This document shows positions 9,984 through 19,032 of a DNA stretch of 64,000 bases, piece by piece. Position 1 is the stretch's first letter. Every line of letters begins with the position of its first letter. This stretch comes from CBDIHP01 sp965279195 (GTDB lineage: Bacteria; Planctomycetota; Planctomycetia; Isosphaerales; Isosphaeraceae). The position numbers and the translations under genes are program-made. The stretch is from contig CBDIHP010000040.1 of NCBI GenBank assembly GCA_965279195.1, positions 124,001 to 188,000 of the forward strand. The letters run 5' to 3'. A model generated the notes under the pieces. The model saw only the letters and a program-made list of their open reading frames with translations, was not told the origin of the DNA and searched no databases.

Positions 9984-10469
9984 TCAGGGAGCGAAGGTGG
10001 GCCTCGGGCCGTGGTCGAGGTCCTTGTTGGCGATCGCCCAGAGTTCGGCCAGGCGGTGCCACAGCCTCGTCGGCCAGGGTTCCCGGGTGGCCTCGACCTC
10101 GGCCGCGAAGGCGATCACTGGCTCCAGGTCGCGCGGCATGTGGTGCTCGGCGACGGCGTGAACGGCGTTGCGGAGATCCTCGGCGTCTCCATGCCGGAGG
10201 CAGGCCTGCAACTCGGCGGGCCTGAGGAAATAGTTCCGGCTGAGTAGGAGGGCCGCGAGTTGCTGCTCGGCCTTCCTCGCCTGCCGGTCGTTGCGGGCGA
10301 AGCGGATCGCGACGATCGCGGCCGCGTAGGCGCTCGCCAGGTCCGGCTCGCGGCGTGCGGCGTGGCGGATGGCCGCCGGCGAGGGGAAGGTCCAGAACTG
10401 GGGCCCGGCCAGCCGGAGGCTGTCGCCGGACAGGTGATCGGCCCGCCTGAGTTCGCGCTCGGTACGCAT
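9984..10469 (-). CDS. Conserved helical protein of unknown function
   Basis: The 161-residue product is not recognised. It is rich in Ala, Arg and Leu and appears all-helical, with no signal peptide or membrane segment. Segments such as RKAEQQLAALLLSRNYFLR and RHGDAEDLRNAVHAVAEHH could be helical repeats. ATG at 10469 is preceded by GGAG at 7-10 nt, which sets the start. It lies 22 bp downstream of a small membrane-protein gene on the same strand, and the two may be cotranscribed. Function cannot be assigned. Confidence 0.6.
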   Translation of the reverse strand: MRTERELRRADHLSGDSLRLAGPQFWTFPSPAAIRHAARREPDLASAYAAAIVAIRFARNDRQARKAEQQLAALLLSRNYFLRPAELQACLRHGDAEDLRNAVHAVAEHHMPRDLEPVIAFAAEVEATREPWPTRLWHRLAELWAIANKDLDHGPRPTFAP

Positions 10470-10491
10470 CGCTGGCTCCTTTCTCCGGCGT

Positions 10492-10704
10492 TCAGCACGG
10501 TTGGAGGAACCACGACAGGTCGACCCGCGCCCCCTGCGGTGCGAGCATGAACGACGCGGCCGGGGTCCCTTCCAGGTCCCTGCGATGCACGTCGTCGACG
10601 CCTTGCTTGACACCGTCGAGGAAACCGACGGCGAAGACCAGGGCGAGGAGAGCGAATGTCATGAGCTGACGGACGTGGACTTGCGATTCAACTCGGGGTT
10701 TCAT
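10492..10704 (-). CDS. Small single-pass membrane protein, unknown
   Basis: This short gene encodes about 70 residues. An N-terminal charged stretch is followed by a hydrophobic segment (LMTFALLALVFAVGFLDGV) that may be a signal anchor, then a polar tail ending in WFLQPC. ATG at 10704 has GGAAGG about 9 nt upstream. The frame stays open farther upstream without a better start. It is the first gene of a likely two-gene unit with the helical protein downstream. No family was recognised. Confidence 0.5.
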   Translation of the reverse strand: MKPRVESQVHVRQLMTFALLALVFAVGFLDGVKQGVDDVHRRDLEGTPAASFMLAPQGARVDLSWFLQPC

Positions 10705-11090
10705 CGGACACCTTCCTCTTCCCTTCTGACTCCCCGCGCGACGTCGGGCGGGGAGATCGTTCCTCGTCGGGATGGGACCCTCGGTCGACTCGACACATGA
10801 GAGGCTCCCGACATCTGCATTCTTCCAGATCCCACCTGTACGCTTCAACGTCCGTCGGAAAAACAAATCGGGGCCGTCGCTTCCATGACGCAATCCATGT
10901 TATCACCGGCTGTTGCCGATCGCGCTTGTTGATTCCATGCGCAAACCGAGGTGGCAACGCCGGCCATTTCCGCGAGACTCCGTCGATCCCGCGTCACAAC
11001 ATCGACCCTGGACAGGTGAATCGGAGCGGCCGGTCCACCTCGGTGGCGGGGGATCGCGGTCACGTTCGCCCTCGCAATCGTTTCGAAAGC
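10705..11090. other. 386-bp intergenic stretch without a supported gene
   Basis: Short open frames exist on both strands, but none has a convincing start, composition or family match. The stretch should carry the promoter of the small membrane-protein gene and the 3' end of the WD40 gene. I see no clear hairpin terminator or repeat. Confidence 0.5.
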
Positions 11091-13157
11091 CTATCTCGGC
11101 ACCTTCCAGAACCGGATCACCCCGTCCTCGCCGGACGAGATCAGTTCCTTGCCGTCCGCCGAGAAGGCGACGCCGTGGACCGGGCCGTCGTGGCCGGTGA
11201 GGGGGATGGGCGAGGAGTTGGGGTCGCGTAGGTCGATCAGGTGGAGTTCGCCGTATCCGTCTGCCGGGGCCGAGCCGGCGACGGCGAGGAACCTGCCCTC
11301 GGGTGAGACCGCCAGGGCCCGCGCGGGGGCCTGGAGGGTCCCGATGCGACGGGAGACGCCGCCCTCCGGGAACGTGCAGAGCAGCAGGTCGTGCGACCCG
11401 CCGTCGTGGTTCCGCTCGCCGATCGCCAGGGTCTTGCCGTCCGGCGTGAAGGCGATAGCGGTGACCTCGCGGACGCCGGTCGCCGCCGGGATGGGCAACT
11501 TCACCGGGGGGACGACCTCGCGGGCGTTGGACTCCGGGTCGGTGAGCGTGCCCGGGACCTTGCCGCTCTCCACGTCCGTCCCGTGGAAATAGACGGTCGC
11601 GTCGCGCTCGCCGTCGTGGCTGGTGGCCAGGAGCCGGCCGTCGGGCGAGTAGGCGATCGAGCCGATGCGGTAGACCAGGAAGAGATTGCGGATCTCCCCG
11701 GTCCGCGGATTCCAGCCCTTGGTGAAGTTGTCGCGGAAGCTCGCGACCACCTCCTCGCCCCTGGGCGTGAAGGCGATGGAGAAGGTCGTCACGTAGGGGC
11801 GATCGAACGAATGCAACTTCTTGCCCGTGGTGACATCCCAGCCCACCAGGCGTGCCTCGGTGCCGGAGGACACGAGGGTCCGGCCGTCCTTCGAGAACTT
11901 GAGGTCGACCACCACCGCGTCGTGCCCCTGGAGCCTGGCGCGTTCCGTCCTCGCGGGGAGGTCATACAGCGTGACCAGACGGCCGCTCGCGGCGGCGAGG
12001 GTCCTTCCTTCGGGCGAGACCGCCACGCAACGCGCCGGCTCATCGGCCCTGATCGCCCCGGTGCTCGTGGAGACCCGGGATTGCAGTGCGGACCCGAAAG
12101 CGCCGGGCTGGAAGTCCCAGACGCGGACCGCCCCTCCTGCGCCCGAGGTCACCAGCCCCCTGCCGTCGGAGTTGAACGCGAGGTTGTTCACCGGCAGGCT
12201 CCCGGCGATCCGCAGGTACGGCCGGCCGGTCGCGACCTCCGAGATCAGGGTCTCGCCCGAGTTGGGGATCCGGTAGTACGAGGCCGCCGAGGCCAGCCAC
12301 TTGCCGTCACGCGAAAAGGCCAGGGCGGAGACCTCCTCGGTATGCTGCCCGACGGTGCCCAGGCGGACCCCGGTCGCGAAGTCCCAGAGCTGGACGAGGC
12401 GGTCCTGCCCGCCGGTCGCGAGGGTCTTGCCGTCGGGGGAGAAGGCCAGGCACACGGTCCCGGTGCGGTCCCCCCGGATCGTTCGCCCCTGCTTGCCGGT
12501 CTCCGCATCCCAGAGGATCACGCTCCTGCCCGGCTCGAAGCTCATCGCGGTTGCGAGGGTCTTGCCATCGGGCGAGTAGGCGAGATTCCGGACCTTCGCG
12601 GGATGCTTGAGCACATGACGAACTTGTCCCGTGGAAAGATCCCAGACCCGCGCCGTGGCGTCCCACGAGGCGGAGGCGAACGACTTGCCGTCGGGCGAGA
12701 CGGCGACCTTCCAGACGGGGTGCGACCACTCCGAATCGTCGCCCTCCTTGTGGGCGACCAGCTTGTGACGGAGCTTCGCCTCGGGCAGGTCCCAGACGGT
12801 GATCGACCCGTCCCAGCAGCCGACCACGAGCGTCTTGCCGTCGGGCGAGTACGCGACGCTCGAGAGGTTCCGGAACCACTGATTGTCCGACACCGCGGCG
12901 AACTTGCGGATCGGCTCGACGGCGCCGATCGACCAGATCACGATCTGCTTGCCCGACGCGGCGATCGACTTGCCGTCGGGCGAGACCGCCATCGAAGAGA
13001 CTTCCGGCAGGAGCTTCACCGCGAACAACTGGCCCAACCCCGGGGTCGCGCCCGGGGCCTCCAGCGGCTCGAGCACCTCGGGCGGGAAACGGGTCACGCG
13101 GTCGTCGTCCCCCAGCAGCAGGCCGAACCAGAAGATCGCAGACATCGGGATTAACAT
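11091..13157 (-). CDS. WD40-repeat beta-propeller protein
   Basis: This 688-residue protein is built almost entirely of WD40 repeats, seen as recurring SPDGKTLA/SADGKEL strands and ITVWDL, ARVWDL or VRVWDF endings about every 40-50 residues. There are enough for two propellers. No catalytic domain is fused to it, unlike many planctomycete WD40-kinases. The N-terminus (MSAIFWFGLLLG) could be a short signal or anchor. The first ATG (13157) has GGAG about 12 nt upstream; a second ATG four codons later is the alternative. Such propellers act as protein-interaction scaffolds. The neighbouring kinase and sigma factor are on the same strand upstream, so a shared signalling role is possible but unproven. 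Confidence 0.9.
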   Translation of the reverse strand: MLIPMSAIFWFGLLLGDDDRVTRFPPEVLEPLEAPGATPGLGQLFAVKLLPEVSSMAVSPDGKSIAASGKQIVIWSIGAVEPIRKFAAVSDNQWFRNLSSVAYSPDGKTLVVGCWDGSITVWDLPEAKLRHKLVAHKEGDDSEWSHPVWKVAVSPDGKSFASASWDATARVWDLSTGQVRHVLKHPAKVRNLAYSPDGKTLATAMSFEPGRSVILWDAETGKQGRTIRGDRTGTVCLAFSPDGKTLATGGQDRLVQLWDFATGVRLGTVGQHTEEVSALAFSRDGKWLASAASYYRIPNSGETLISEVATGRPYLRIAGSLPVNNLAFNSDGRGLVTSGAGGAVRVWDFQPGAFGSALQSRVSTSTGAIRADEPARCVAVSPEGRTLAAASGRLVTLYDLPARTERARLQGHDAVVVDLKFSKDGRTLVSSGTEARLVGWDVTTGKKLHSFDRPYVTTFSIAFTPRGEEVVASFRDNFTKGWNPRTGEIRNLFLVYRIGSIAYSPDGRLLATSHDGERDATVYFHGTDVESGKVPGTLTDPESNAREVVPPVKLPIPAATGVREVTAIAFTPDGKTLAIGERNHDGGSHDLLLCTFPEGGVSRRIGTLQAPARALAVSPEGRFLAVAGSAPADGYGELHLIDLRDPNSSPIPLTGHDGPVHGVAFSADGKELISSGEDGVIRFWKVPR

Positions 13158-13350
13158 ATGAGAATTTCGCTCCTGTCCAGATCAAGAATCGAGACGACGG
13201 GTCCGGGCAAAACCAAGGCTTGGAGTCCACTCGCACTGCCTGTGGCGCGAGTATGGCGGGCGTTGACAGGGCCTCCTCGGGCGCTGGCGGCCGGTGGCCA
13301 ATCAATCGGCACCGAACGACTCGACACGCTTCGGATCCCGGCGCGGGCGA

Positions 13351-15255
13351 TCACGGCAGCGTCCCGAAATCCTCGGTCGCCGCGCGAGGTCGGAGATGGT
13401 TGCCCCTGGTCATCCGGGGCGACCCTTGAATCGCGCCGGACCGCTCCCCGGCGGGGCGACGATGCTCCCGCGTGTCGACCGCGGGCGATGGCGGGATGGC
13501 CCGTCCCTCCGCCGGGAGTTTCGTGGATTCCTTGATCCGTCTCTCCAGACGTTCGACGATCTCCCGATCGCCGCGGAGTGGCCCGGTCTTGATCCGCTCG
13601 TACTCATCGAGGAGCGCCCGGTGCGCCTCCGGGAGGGATATCCCGGCCGTCGTGTCGGGCGTGGCGCGACCCGGAAGCAACCCCGACGCTGCCTGGGGCG
13701 TGCTCGGGGGCGGGAGGGTGTCCCGGCCGATCCGGGCGACCGACTTGCCGCCCCGGCTGATCGAGAGGAGTTGCTCGTAGACCGGCACGCCGTCGCGGGT
13801 GGCGGTGATGGTGTGCGAGCCGGGTCGGAGCCGGATCTCGTGGACGCCGGCCCCTTCGATCCTCACTTCCTCGGTGTCGCCGTCGACCCTCACACGGACC
13901 GCCGGGTCGTCCAGTTGGAGCACGAGGGTCCCCTGCCTTGTGGGGATCCGGAGGATCGTGGCGACTGCGTCGGACACGCGGATCACGTCCGCCGCCTCGG
14001 CCCAGCCCAGCCCGGCCAGGAGCGTGAGCACCGCGATCGCCGCGGCCGACCAACGCCTGTGACGCGACCGGTTGTCGGGGCTCGGTTCCTCGAACGCTGC
14101 GACGTCCGAACTCGCCTGGAGTCGGGCCAGTCGGCTTTCGAGGAGCTTCGCGACGGCGGCGGCGGACTCGTGGCGGTCGTCGGGGTTCTTCGCCATCAAC
14201 TTCTGGACGATCTCCACGAACCAGGGGGGGATCTCGGGGTTGACCTCGCGGATCGGCCGGGGCTGTTCGTCGCACACCCTGCGCAGGACGGCGAGGGCGT
14301 TCGGGGCCCGGAACGGCGGGCGACCGACGCACATGGCGTAGAGGACCGAGCCGAGGCTGAAGAGGTCGGTGCGGTGGTCGATGGGCTCGCCGCGGGCCTG
14401 TTCCGGTGACATATACTGCGGCGTCCCCGCGAGGATGCCGGTCTCGGTGAGGCTGGCGTCGTCGAGCGAGCAGGCGAGGCCGAAGTCGGTGAGCTTGACC
14501 CGCTCGACGCCGTTCTCCAGCAGGATGTTCGAGGGCTTGACGTCGCGGTGGATGATCCCCTGGGCATGGGCGGCGGCGAGCCCGGCGGCGGCCTGGGATC
14601 CGATGCGGAGGATCTCGGCGACGCCGAGCGTGCCGTCGCGGTCGATGCGGGCCTGGAGGGACGTCCCGGCGATCAGTGGCATCACGAGGTATGGCAGCCC
14701 CCTGCTCTCCTCGACGGCGAAGATCGGCACGACGTGCTCATGGCTGACCGCGGCCGCGGCCCTGGCCTCGCGGGCGAACCGCTTCCTCGCGGCGACCTGT
14801 CCGGCGAGTCGTGGGGTCAGGAGCACCTTGATCGCCACGAACCGGTTCAGCTCCGGGTCGAGCGCCTTGAGCACCATCCCCATGCCGCCGCAGCCCACGA
14901 CCTCCAGCACCTCGTATCGCGCGAGCCGGCCGAGCGAATCCGGACGGCTCGACGGTTCGAGGAATTCCAGCCGCAGCGCCACCTCCTCGGGGTCGAGTGA
15001 GGGTTCCTCCCCCAGCCGGGATCGGAGCTTGCGGAGGACGGCCCGCTCGCGAGGGTCGGACGGGGGGCCGTCGGCGAGTAGGGGGGCCATTTCCAGGACC
15101 GAGTCGTTGCCGCCGGCGGCGCGTTCGAGCCGCTCCCGACAGGAGGAGCACTCGTCGAGGTGGGCGGTCAACTCGGCCCGCAATTCGGCGGGCAGGTCGT
15201 CGCCGAGGAGGTCTGCGAGGTCGGCCGGGTCGGGGCATTCGGATGATTCGTTCAT
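13351..15255 (-). CDS. Membrane Ser/Thr protein kinase with N-terminal zinc-finger (anti-sigma-like) domain
   Basis: The 634-residue protein begins with a zinc-binding anti-sigma-like motif (H32, C36, C39 in AHLDECSSCRER). A Hanks-type kinase follows: glycine loop VGCGGMGMV, Lys143 in VAIK, catalytic HRDVKPSN from 236, DFG at 257-259, and an APE-like SPEQ. A transmembrane segment (AAAIAVLTLLAGLGWAEA) leads to an outer PEGA-like beta domain (IEGAGVHEIRLRPGSHTI). All catalytic residues are present, so it should be active. It lies 39 bp downstream of an ECF sigma gene on the same strand. The arrangement suggests that the kinase gene product modulates the sigma factor, as proposed for planctomycete ECF-kinase pairs. 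Confidence 0.93.
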   Translation of the reverse strand: MNESSECPDPADLADLLGDDLPAELRAELTAHLDECSSCRERLERAAGGNDSVLEMAPLLADGPPSDPRERAVLRKLRSRLGEEPSLDPEEVALRLEFLEPSSRPDSLGRLARYEVLEVVGCGGMGMVLKALDPELNRFVAIKVLLTPRLAGQVAARKRFAREARAAAAVSHEHVVPIFAVEESRGLPYLVMPLIAGTSLQARIDRDGTLGVAEILRIGSQAAAGLAAAHAQGIIHRDVKPSNILLENGVERVKLTDFGLACSLDDASLTETGILAGTPQYMSPEQARGEPIDHRTDLFSLGSVLYAMCVGRPPFRAPNALAVLRRVCDEQPRPIREVNPEIPPWFVEIVQKLMAKNPDDRHESAAAVAKLLESRLARLQASSDVAAFEEPSPDNRSRHRRWSAAAIAVLTLLAGLGWAEAADVIRVSDAVATILRIPTRQGTLVLQLDDPAVRVRVDGDTEEVRIEGAGVHEIRLRPGSHTITATRDGVPVYEQLLSISRGGKSVARIGRDTLPPPSTPQAASGLLPGRATPDTTAGISLPEAHRALLDEYERIKTGPLRGDREIVERLERRIKESTKLPAEGRAIPPSPAVDTREHRRPAGERSGAIQGSPRMTRGNHLRPRAATEDFGTLP

Positions 15256-15294
15256 GTCGGGATTCCTAACGAATCAGGTTGTTTGAACGTCCGA

Positions 15295-15897
15295 TCATCC
15301 GAGTTCCTGTTCGAGTTCGGCCTGGACCGATCGGAGCCGGGCGAGGACACGGCTCTTGGCGATGTACACGGCGCCGATCGACAGCCCGAGCGTCTCGGCG
15401 GCCTCCCGCGCGGGGCGGTTCTCGACGGCGGTGGCCCAGAAGGCGGACCAGGTGGATTCCTCGAAGTCGACGCGGGCCCGCTCGGCGGCGCAGAGGAACC
15501 GCTGCCGACGATATTCCCGCTCCCAGGCATCCTCGTCGTCATCGCCCGGTGCGGGCACGTCCTCGAGCCGCCGCTGGGCTGAGCTGCCGCCGCACCCCAG
15601 AGCCGGCCGCCTGATGCGGGCGTTGATCAGGGCATTCCGGGTGGCGGCGAACAGCCAGGTGCGGAAGTTCCCACGGGCCGGGTCATATTCGAGCCGACCG
15701 ATGGCCCGCGAGACGCCCCGGAGGACATCCTGCACCACATCCGCCGCGTCGGCGTCCTGCAAACCCCCTCGCCTGGCGAACCGGTAGATCAGCGGGGCGT
15801 AGAGCGAGACGAACTCGTCCCACGCGGCCCGGTCGAGCGGGTCGCGGATCCGGATCAGGAGGCTCGGCCTCGTCGGCGTCGGGCTGGGCAGCGGCAT
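15295..15897 (-). CDS. ECF-type RNA polymerase sigma factor
   Basis: This 200-residue ECF sigma factor has region 2 (DADAADVVQDVLRGV and NFRTWLFAATRNALIN) for core binding and -10 recognition, and region 4 (AREAAETLGLSIGAVYIAKS) for -35 recognition. It directs transcription of an unknown regulon. It opens a two-gene unit with the zinc-finger kinase downstream, and its N-terminus (RPSLLIRIRDP) closely resembles that of the second sigma factor at 45 kb. A linker with an acidic run (PAPGDDDEDAWE) separates the two regions. Confidence 0.92.
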   Translation of the reverse strand: MPLPSPTPTRPSLLIRIRDPLDRAAWDEFVSLYAPLIYRFARRGGLQDADAADVVQDVLRGVSRAIGRLEYDPARGNFRTWLFAATRNALINARIRRPALGCGGSSAQRRLEDVPAPGDDDEDAWEREYRRQRFLCAAERARVDFEESTWSAFWATAVENRPAREAAETLGLSIGAVYIAKSRVLARLRSVQAELEQELG

Positions 15898-16011
15898 GGG
15901 TCACCCTCTCCGACGGATGATACACGGCAAGATCCGGGTTCTTTCAGAAAACCGGGAACGGGCGCCGAAATCCGGGCGCTGGGCCCGAGGGCTGCATGTC
16001 CGTGTTTTCAC

Positions 16012-16039
16012 TTGTCGCGGCACGCGGTGAGGCTACGAT
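16012..16039 (+). promoter_or_regulatory. Candidate promoter for the gene at 16085
   Basis: TTGTCG and TACGAT are separated by 16 bp, each matching four of six consensus positions. They lie 46 bp before the start codon and divergent from the sigma-factor gene. This is a pattern match only. Confidence 0.35.
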
Positions 16040-16084
16040 GGGCCCGGTGCTCTCCCTTGGGCTGGAATCGGAAGCGAGACGGAC

Positions 16085-16612
16085 ATGACCTCGTCCCTGA
16101 TTGTCGCGGCGTTATTCATCGGCCAGGCGGGTGGTGGTGCGCCGGCGGCGAAGCCGAAGGCCGAGGCGCCTGCGAAGGTCGTCGCCCAGACGCCGGAGGA
16201 GGCGTACCGCGGGTTCATCCTGGCGATGGTCTCGCGCGACGAGAAGGCCCTGCGGGCCCTCTCGATCCCGGCCCCTGGGCTGGAGACATTGCTGGAGCGG
16301 GCGCCGAATGCGAAGGTGCCGCCGGTCGATTTCGTCAAGAAGATGCTGGAGAGTCAGCCGATCGAACGGCTCAAGCCGGGCGATGAGGTGACCCTGCCCG
16401 GCGGGCGGAAGATTGCGGTCGCGCCGAGCGAGGTCTCCGACACCCGCGCTGTGATCCGGCCCGAGGGGGACCCCGTCCCTTGGCGTTGCCACCTGATCGA
16501 CGGGACCTGGAAAGTCGACCCCCGCCCGATGATCGCCGCCCGCCAGGCCGCCAGGAAGGCTCAGGAGCGCAACAACGCCGCGAAGGCCAAGGCGACGCCG
16601 AAGTCTCCTTGA
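16085..16612 (+). CDS. Small secreted protein of unknown function
   Basis: The 175-residue product starts with a short hydrophobic leader (MTSSLIVAALFIGQAGGG) and an Ala/Pro/Lys linker. A compact domain of about 110 residues follows (EEAYRGFILAMVSRDEKALRAL to WRCHLIDGTWKVDPRPMIAA), then a basic, Ala-rich tail. The middle part has the pattern of small export-associated domains in which a repeated helix (AYRGFI...RDEKAL) precedes a sheet, but I cannot place it in a family. The start agrees with a promoter-like sequence upstream. Probably periplasmic. Confidence 0.65.
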   Translation: MTSSLIVAALFIGQAGGGAPAAKPKAEAPAKVVAQTPEEAYRGFILAMVSRDEKALRALSIPAPGLETLLERAPNAKVPPVDFVKKMLESQPIERLKPGDEVTLPGGRKIAVAPSEVSDTRAVIRPEGDPVPWRCHLIDGTWKVDPRPMIAARQAARKAQERNNAAKAKATPKSP

Positions 16613-16684
16613 GGCGGGGAGGCATGGTGTCGCGTTCGGTCCATCGGATTTACCTACAGAGCGTGACGTTGCGAGGACGGACGT

Positions 16685-17347
16685 ATGATCTCGACGAGGA
16701 GACTGGCCGGCATGCCGGGGATCGAGGATCTCCGCCGGCTGATGCAGTCGATGGCGCTGCTGGATGCGATCCTTTGCCCGGACTGGTCGTCTCGCTACTA
16801 CTCCTTCAACCAGAATTGGGCCTCGGGCGAGCAGTTGGGTTCGATGCGGGATGGCTGCGGGAACGAACTCTTTGCACACTTCGGGCGAGGCGGCTGCTGG
16901 ATCAAGGGATTCGTCCACGATTGCGAGATGGCCCTCCCCGGCCAACGGGGTCGGGAGACGGTCGGAGCGATCTTGGCGGGCGTCCCCGTTGCGTTCGCGG
17001 GATGCATGGAGGAGCCGGCGTTCTCGGTGGGGGATGTCACGTTCTGCATCTGGCGCGAGCCGGCGGATGCGGTCTGGCGGCGGAGTCCGGTCGAATTCCC
17101 TTCGCGGGACTCCGATCCGGATGGATCCGAGCAACTCCTCTCGGCCTACGACGGTTTGCCCGAGACGTACGCCGCCTGGGCATCGGATTCCTACGGAGAA
17201 GAACTCGACGCCGAGGCTGTCGCCGCAGTCTACCGCCACGAACCGCTGACGCCGGCGCTCGTGAAACGGCTGAACCCGGAGTTGGGCCTCAGGGACCTCG
17301 CCGAGGACCTGAGCGAGATCGGCTATCCCCTCGCCGGCAAGGCGTGA
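16685..17347 (+). CDS. Conserved protein of unknown function
   Basis: The 220-residue protein looks cytoplasmic and is rich in aromatic residues (DWSSRYYSFNQNWASGEQ, FAHFGRGGCWIKGFVHDCEM). It carries several Cys but no recognisable metal motif. The C-terminal part (LTPALVKRLNPELGLRDLAE) is helical. The start at 16685 follows a GAGGACGG-like ribosome site. The composition resembles small stand-alone proteins seen next to immunity or polymorphic-toxin loci, but no toxin partner is present. Function unknown. Confidence 0.6.
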   Translation: MISTRRLAGMPGIEDLRRLMQSMALLDAILCPDWSSRYYSFNQNWASGEQLGSMRDGCGNELFAHFGRGGCWIKGFVHDCEMALPGQRGRETVGAILAGVPVAFAGCMEEPAFSVGDVTFCIWREPADAVWRRSPVEFPSRDSDPDGSEQLLSAYDGLPETYAAWASDSYGEELDAEAVAAVYRHEPLTPALVKRLNPELGLRDLAEDLSEIGYPLAGKA

Positions 17348-17495
17348 TGGGTTCGAGGGGACACTCCGGGGGAATCGCGACTGCCGATTCCGGGATCGAG
17401 CGGAATCCCGGGGAGGCCGAGAGGAGATTGGAGGTCGTGAGGGAGACGGCTCATGATCGGGCAGGCGCCCTCCTGACGGGTTGCAATCCTTTCGA

Positions 17496-17741
17496 TTATT
17501 CCCGCGAGTCTTCCTCCTTGAAGGCGTTCCTGGCGGATTGGATCAGGGCCTCGCCGATCTCGGCGGTCTGGTCGGCGGGGAAGAGGAGGCCGGTCGCCAT
17601 GCCGCCCGCGCGGAAGGCCAGCATCACGGTCTTGTGGTCCTTGTTGTGGAGCGTCCGCCACTGGTCGACCTGGATCGGATCGTAGTTGGTCTCCGACCCG
17701 ACGCCGAACATTTCCTTGAAGCGCTCGGCCCATTCGCTCAT
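17496..17741 (-). CDS. Small acidic protein of unknown function
   Basis: This 81-residue protein starts at the ATG complementary to 17739-17741. It is a soluble alpha/beta-type sequence (WRTLHNKDHKTVMLAFRAGG, DQTAEIGEALIQSARNAFK). The frame is open far upstream, but that part has biased, unlikely composition. It is convergent with the gene ending at 17347. I do not recognise a family. Confidence 0.5.
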   Translation of the reverse strand: MSEWAERFKEMFGVGSETNYDPIQVDQWRTLHNKDHKTVMLAFRAGGMATGLLFPADQTAEIGEALIQSARNAFKEEDSRE

Positions 17742-19032
17742 GGTCGTCGTCCGATTACGAGAAGAGGATCGGCCGGCGTTCGCAGGCTCCGGCGAGTACT
17801 CCACGGGCCGTCGAACTTTACCACACGCTGGAGCCCCGCTCGTCGGACCGGCATGTCGTGGGGCGGCGGCATTCCCTTGCGAGGATTCGAAGGCGATATC
17901 CGCGGGCACCCTTCCGTATGCTCTCCTGAGGACGTCGGTACCGGAGCTGTTCAAGACGGAATCCGGTCGGGCGTCCAGCCGAAGGCTTGTTCCGTCCGGG
18001 CGAGCGTCGCGGGGTCGTCGGGGTGACCGCAGCGGCAGGGTGGATTCGTGGATCCATCCGCATCCGCCGCATCGGATCCGCGCCATCGGTCCCTCCAAGC
18101 GTCGTGGTCGATGGTCTGATTGTGACGGTCGGGCAAGAGAATCTTGAGGGGAATTCACCGCACGATCCGGGGGCCGCGTCGTATTCTCACGGGTGAAATC
18201 GCCAGATTGGACGCATGTTGATTTTTGGTGGTTTCGTGAGGTTTCGGAGTGTTGATGGTTAACCACTGACCGGGAGTGGACTTCGGGCGAATTGGGTTCG
18301 TTTCGTAGATTGGGTAATCGATCATGTTGAGTGCAGGCTGAGTCGATGATGCGGGTCGGAGAGGGTTGTAACGGGAGCCTCTCAGTAGATGGTTGAGGTT
18401 GCTCGGATTGGTGCAGGGGTTGCCGGGTTCTGCAGCGGGGGTGGTCGGTTTACGAGTGTGAAGAGATCGAGAATAAGGTTGGTGGAGGAAGGTTCGATCC
18501 GACGGGGTCGGATTTGCCTAAATGCCGGGAGAAACCCGGATTGGGACGCCCGATTTTGTGTCGGTGGAGCGTGGTTTTTTCGCCTCCGGGGGTCAGTCCC
18601 AGGGAATTTCGACGCTTTGGCCTGTCGGTTGCTTTGATTGTAACCCGAGCACCGAGATCGACTCCGAGGGACAGGTGTCCTGTCCTGGCGGGTCGGGTGA
18701 GGGCTCGGGAAGGCCGGCCGCGAGCCGGCGGGCCTTCTCAGGACGGACGGCCTAGCCACCCCCGCCACTCTCCCCCGCGGCCCCCCGGACGCGGTCTTTC
18801 CCTCGGAGATGGCCGTCCCGTCGAAAATTCCCCCGGATCCAGACACGAACCGAGAGACATCGTCCGGCCAGCCCACGCACGCCCTCACGTTGGAGCCCAC
18901 ACGTCCTCGATGTGATCCGCATGTGATCATGTCGAGGGATGACGGATCGGCTCCGGCCCGCCCTCTCGCGGCGGGGGCGTTCGCCGTCCGCGCCGTTGCG
19001 TCCGGCGGCTGGCCCCATGTTCGAGGACCGTG
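17742..19032. other. 1.29-kb stretch without a convincing gene
   Basis: Open frames here are short, overlap on both strands and lack good starts. One at 17951-18136 (minus strand, TTG start, 61 codons with a CRCGHPDDP segment) is the only one that reads somewhat like protein. From about 18190 to 18660 the plus strand becomes markedly G/T-rich and less GC-rich than its surroundings. Small hairpins are possible at 18498-18512 (TCCGA-CGGGG-TCGGA) and 18709-18738 (AAGGCC...GGCCTT). A decayed region, regulatory RNA or divergent leader are all open. Confidence 0.4.

Noticed and set aside
17951..18136. A 61-codon minus-strand frame with a CRCGHPDDP segment
   Set aside because: TTG start, no ribosome site and no family; too weak to list as a gene.
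18490..18530. GGTTCGATCC, resembling a tRNA T-loop
   Set aside because: No acceptor, D or anticodon stems can be formed around it.
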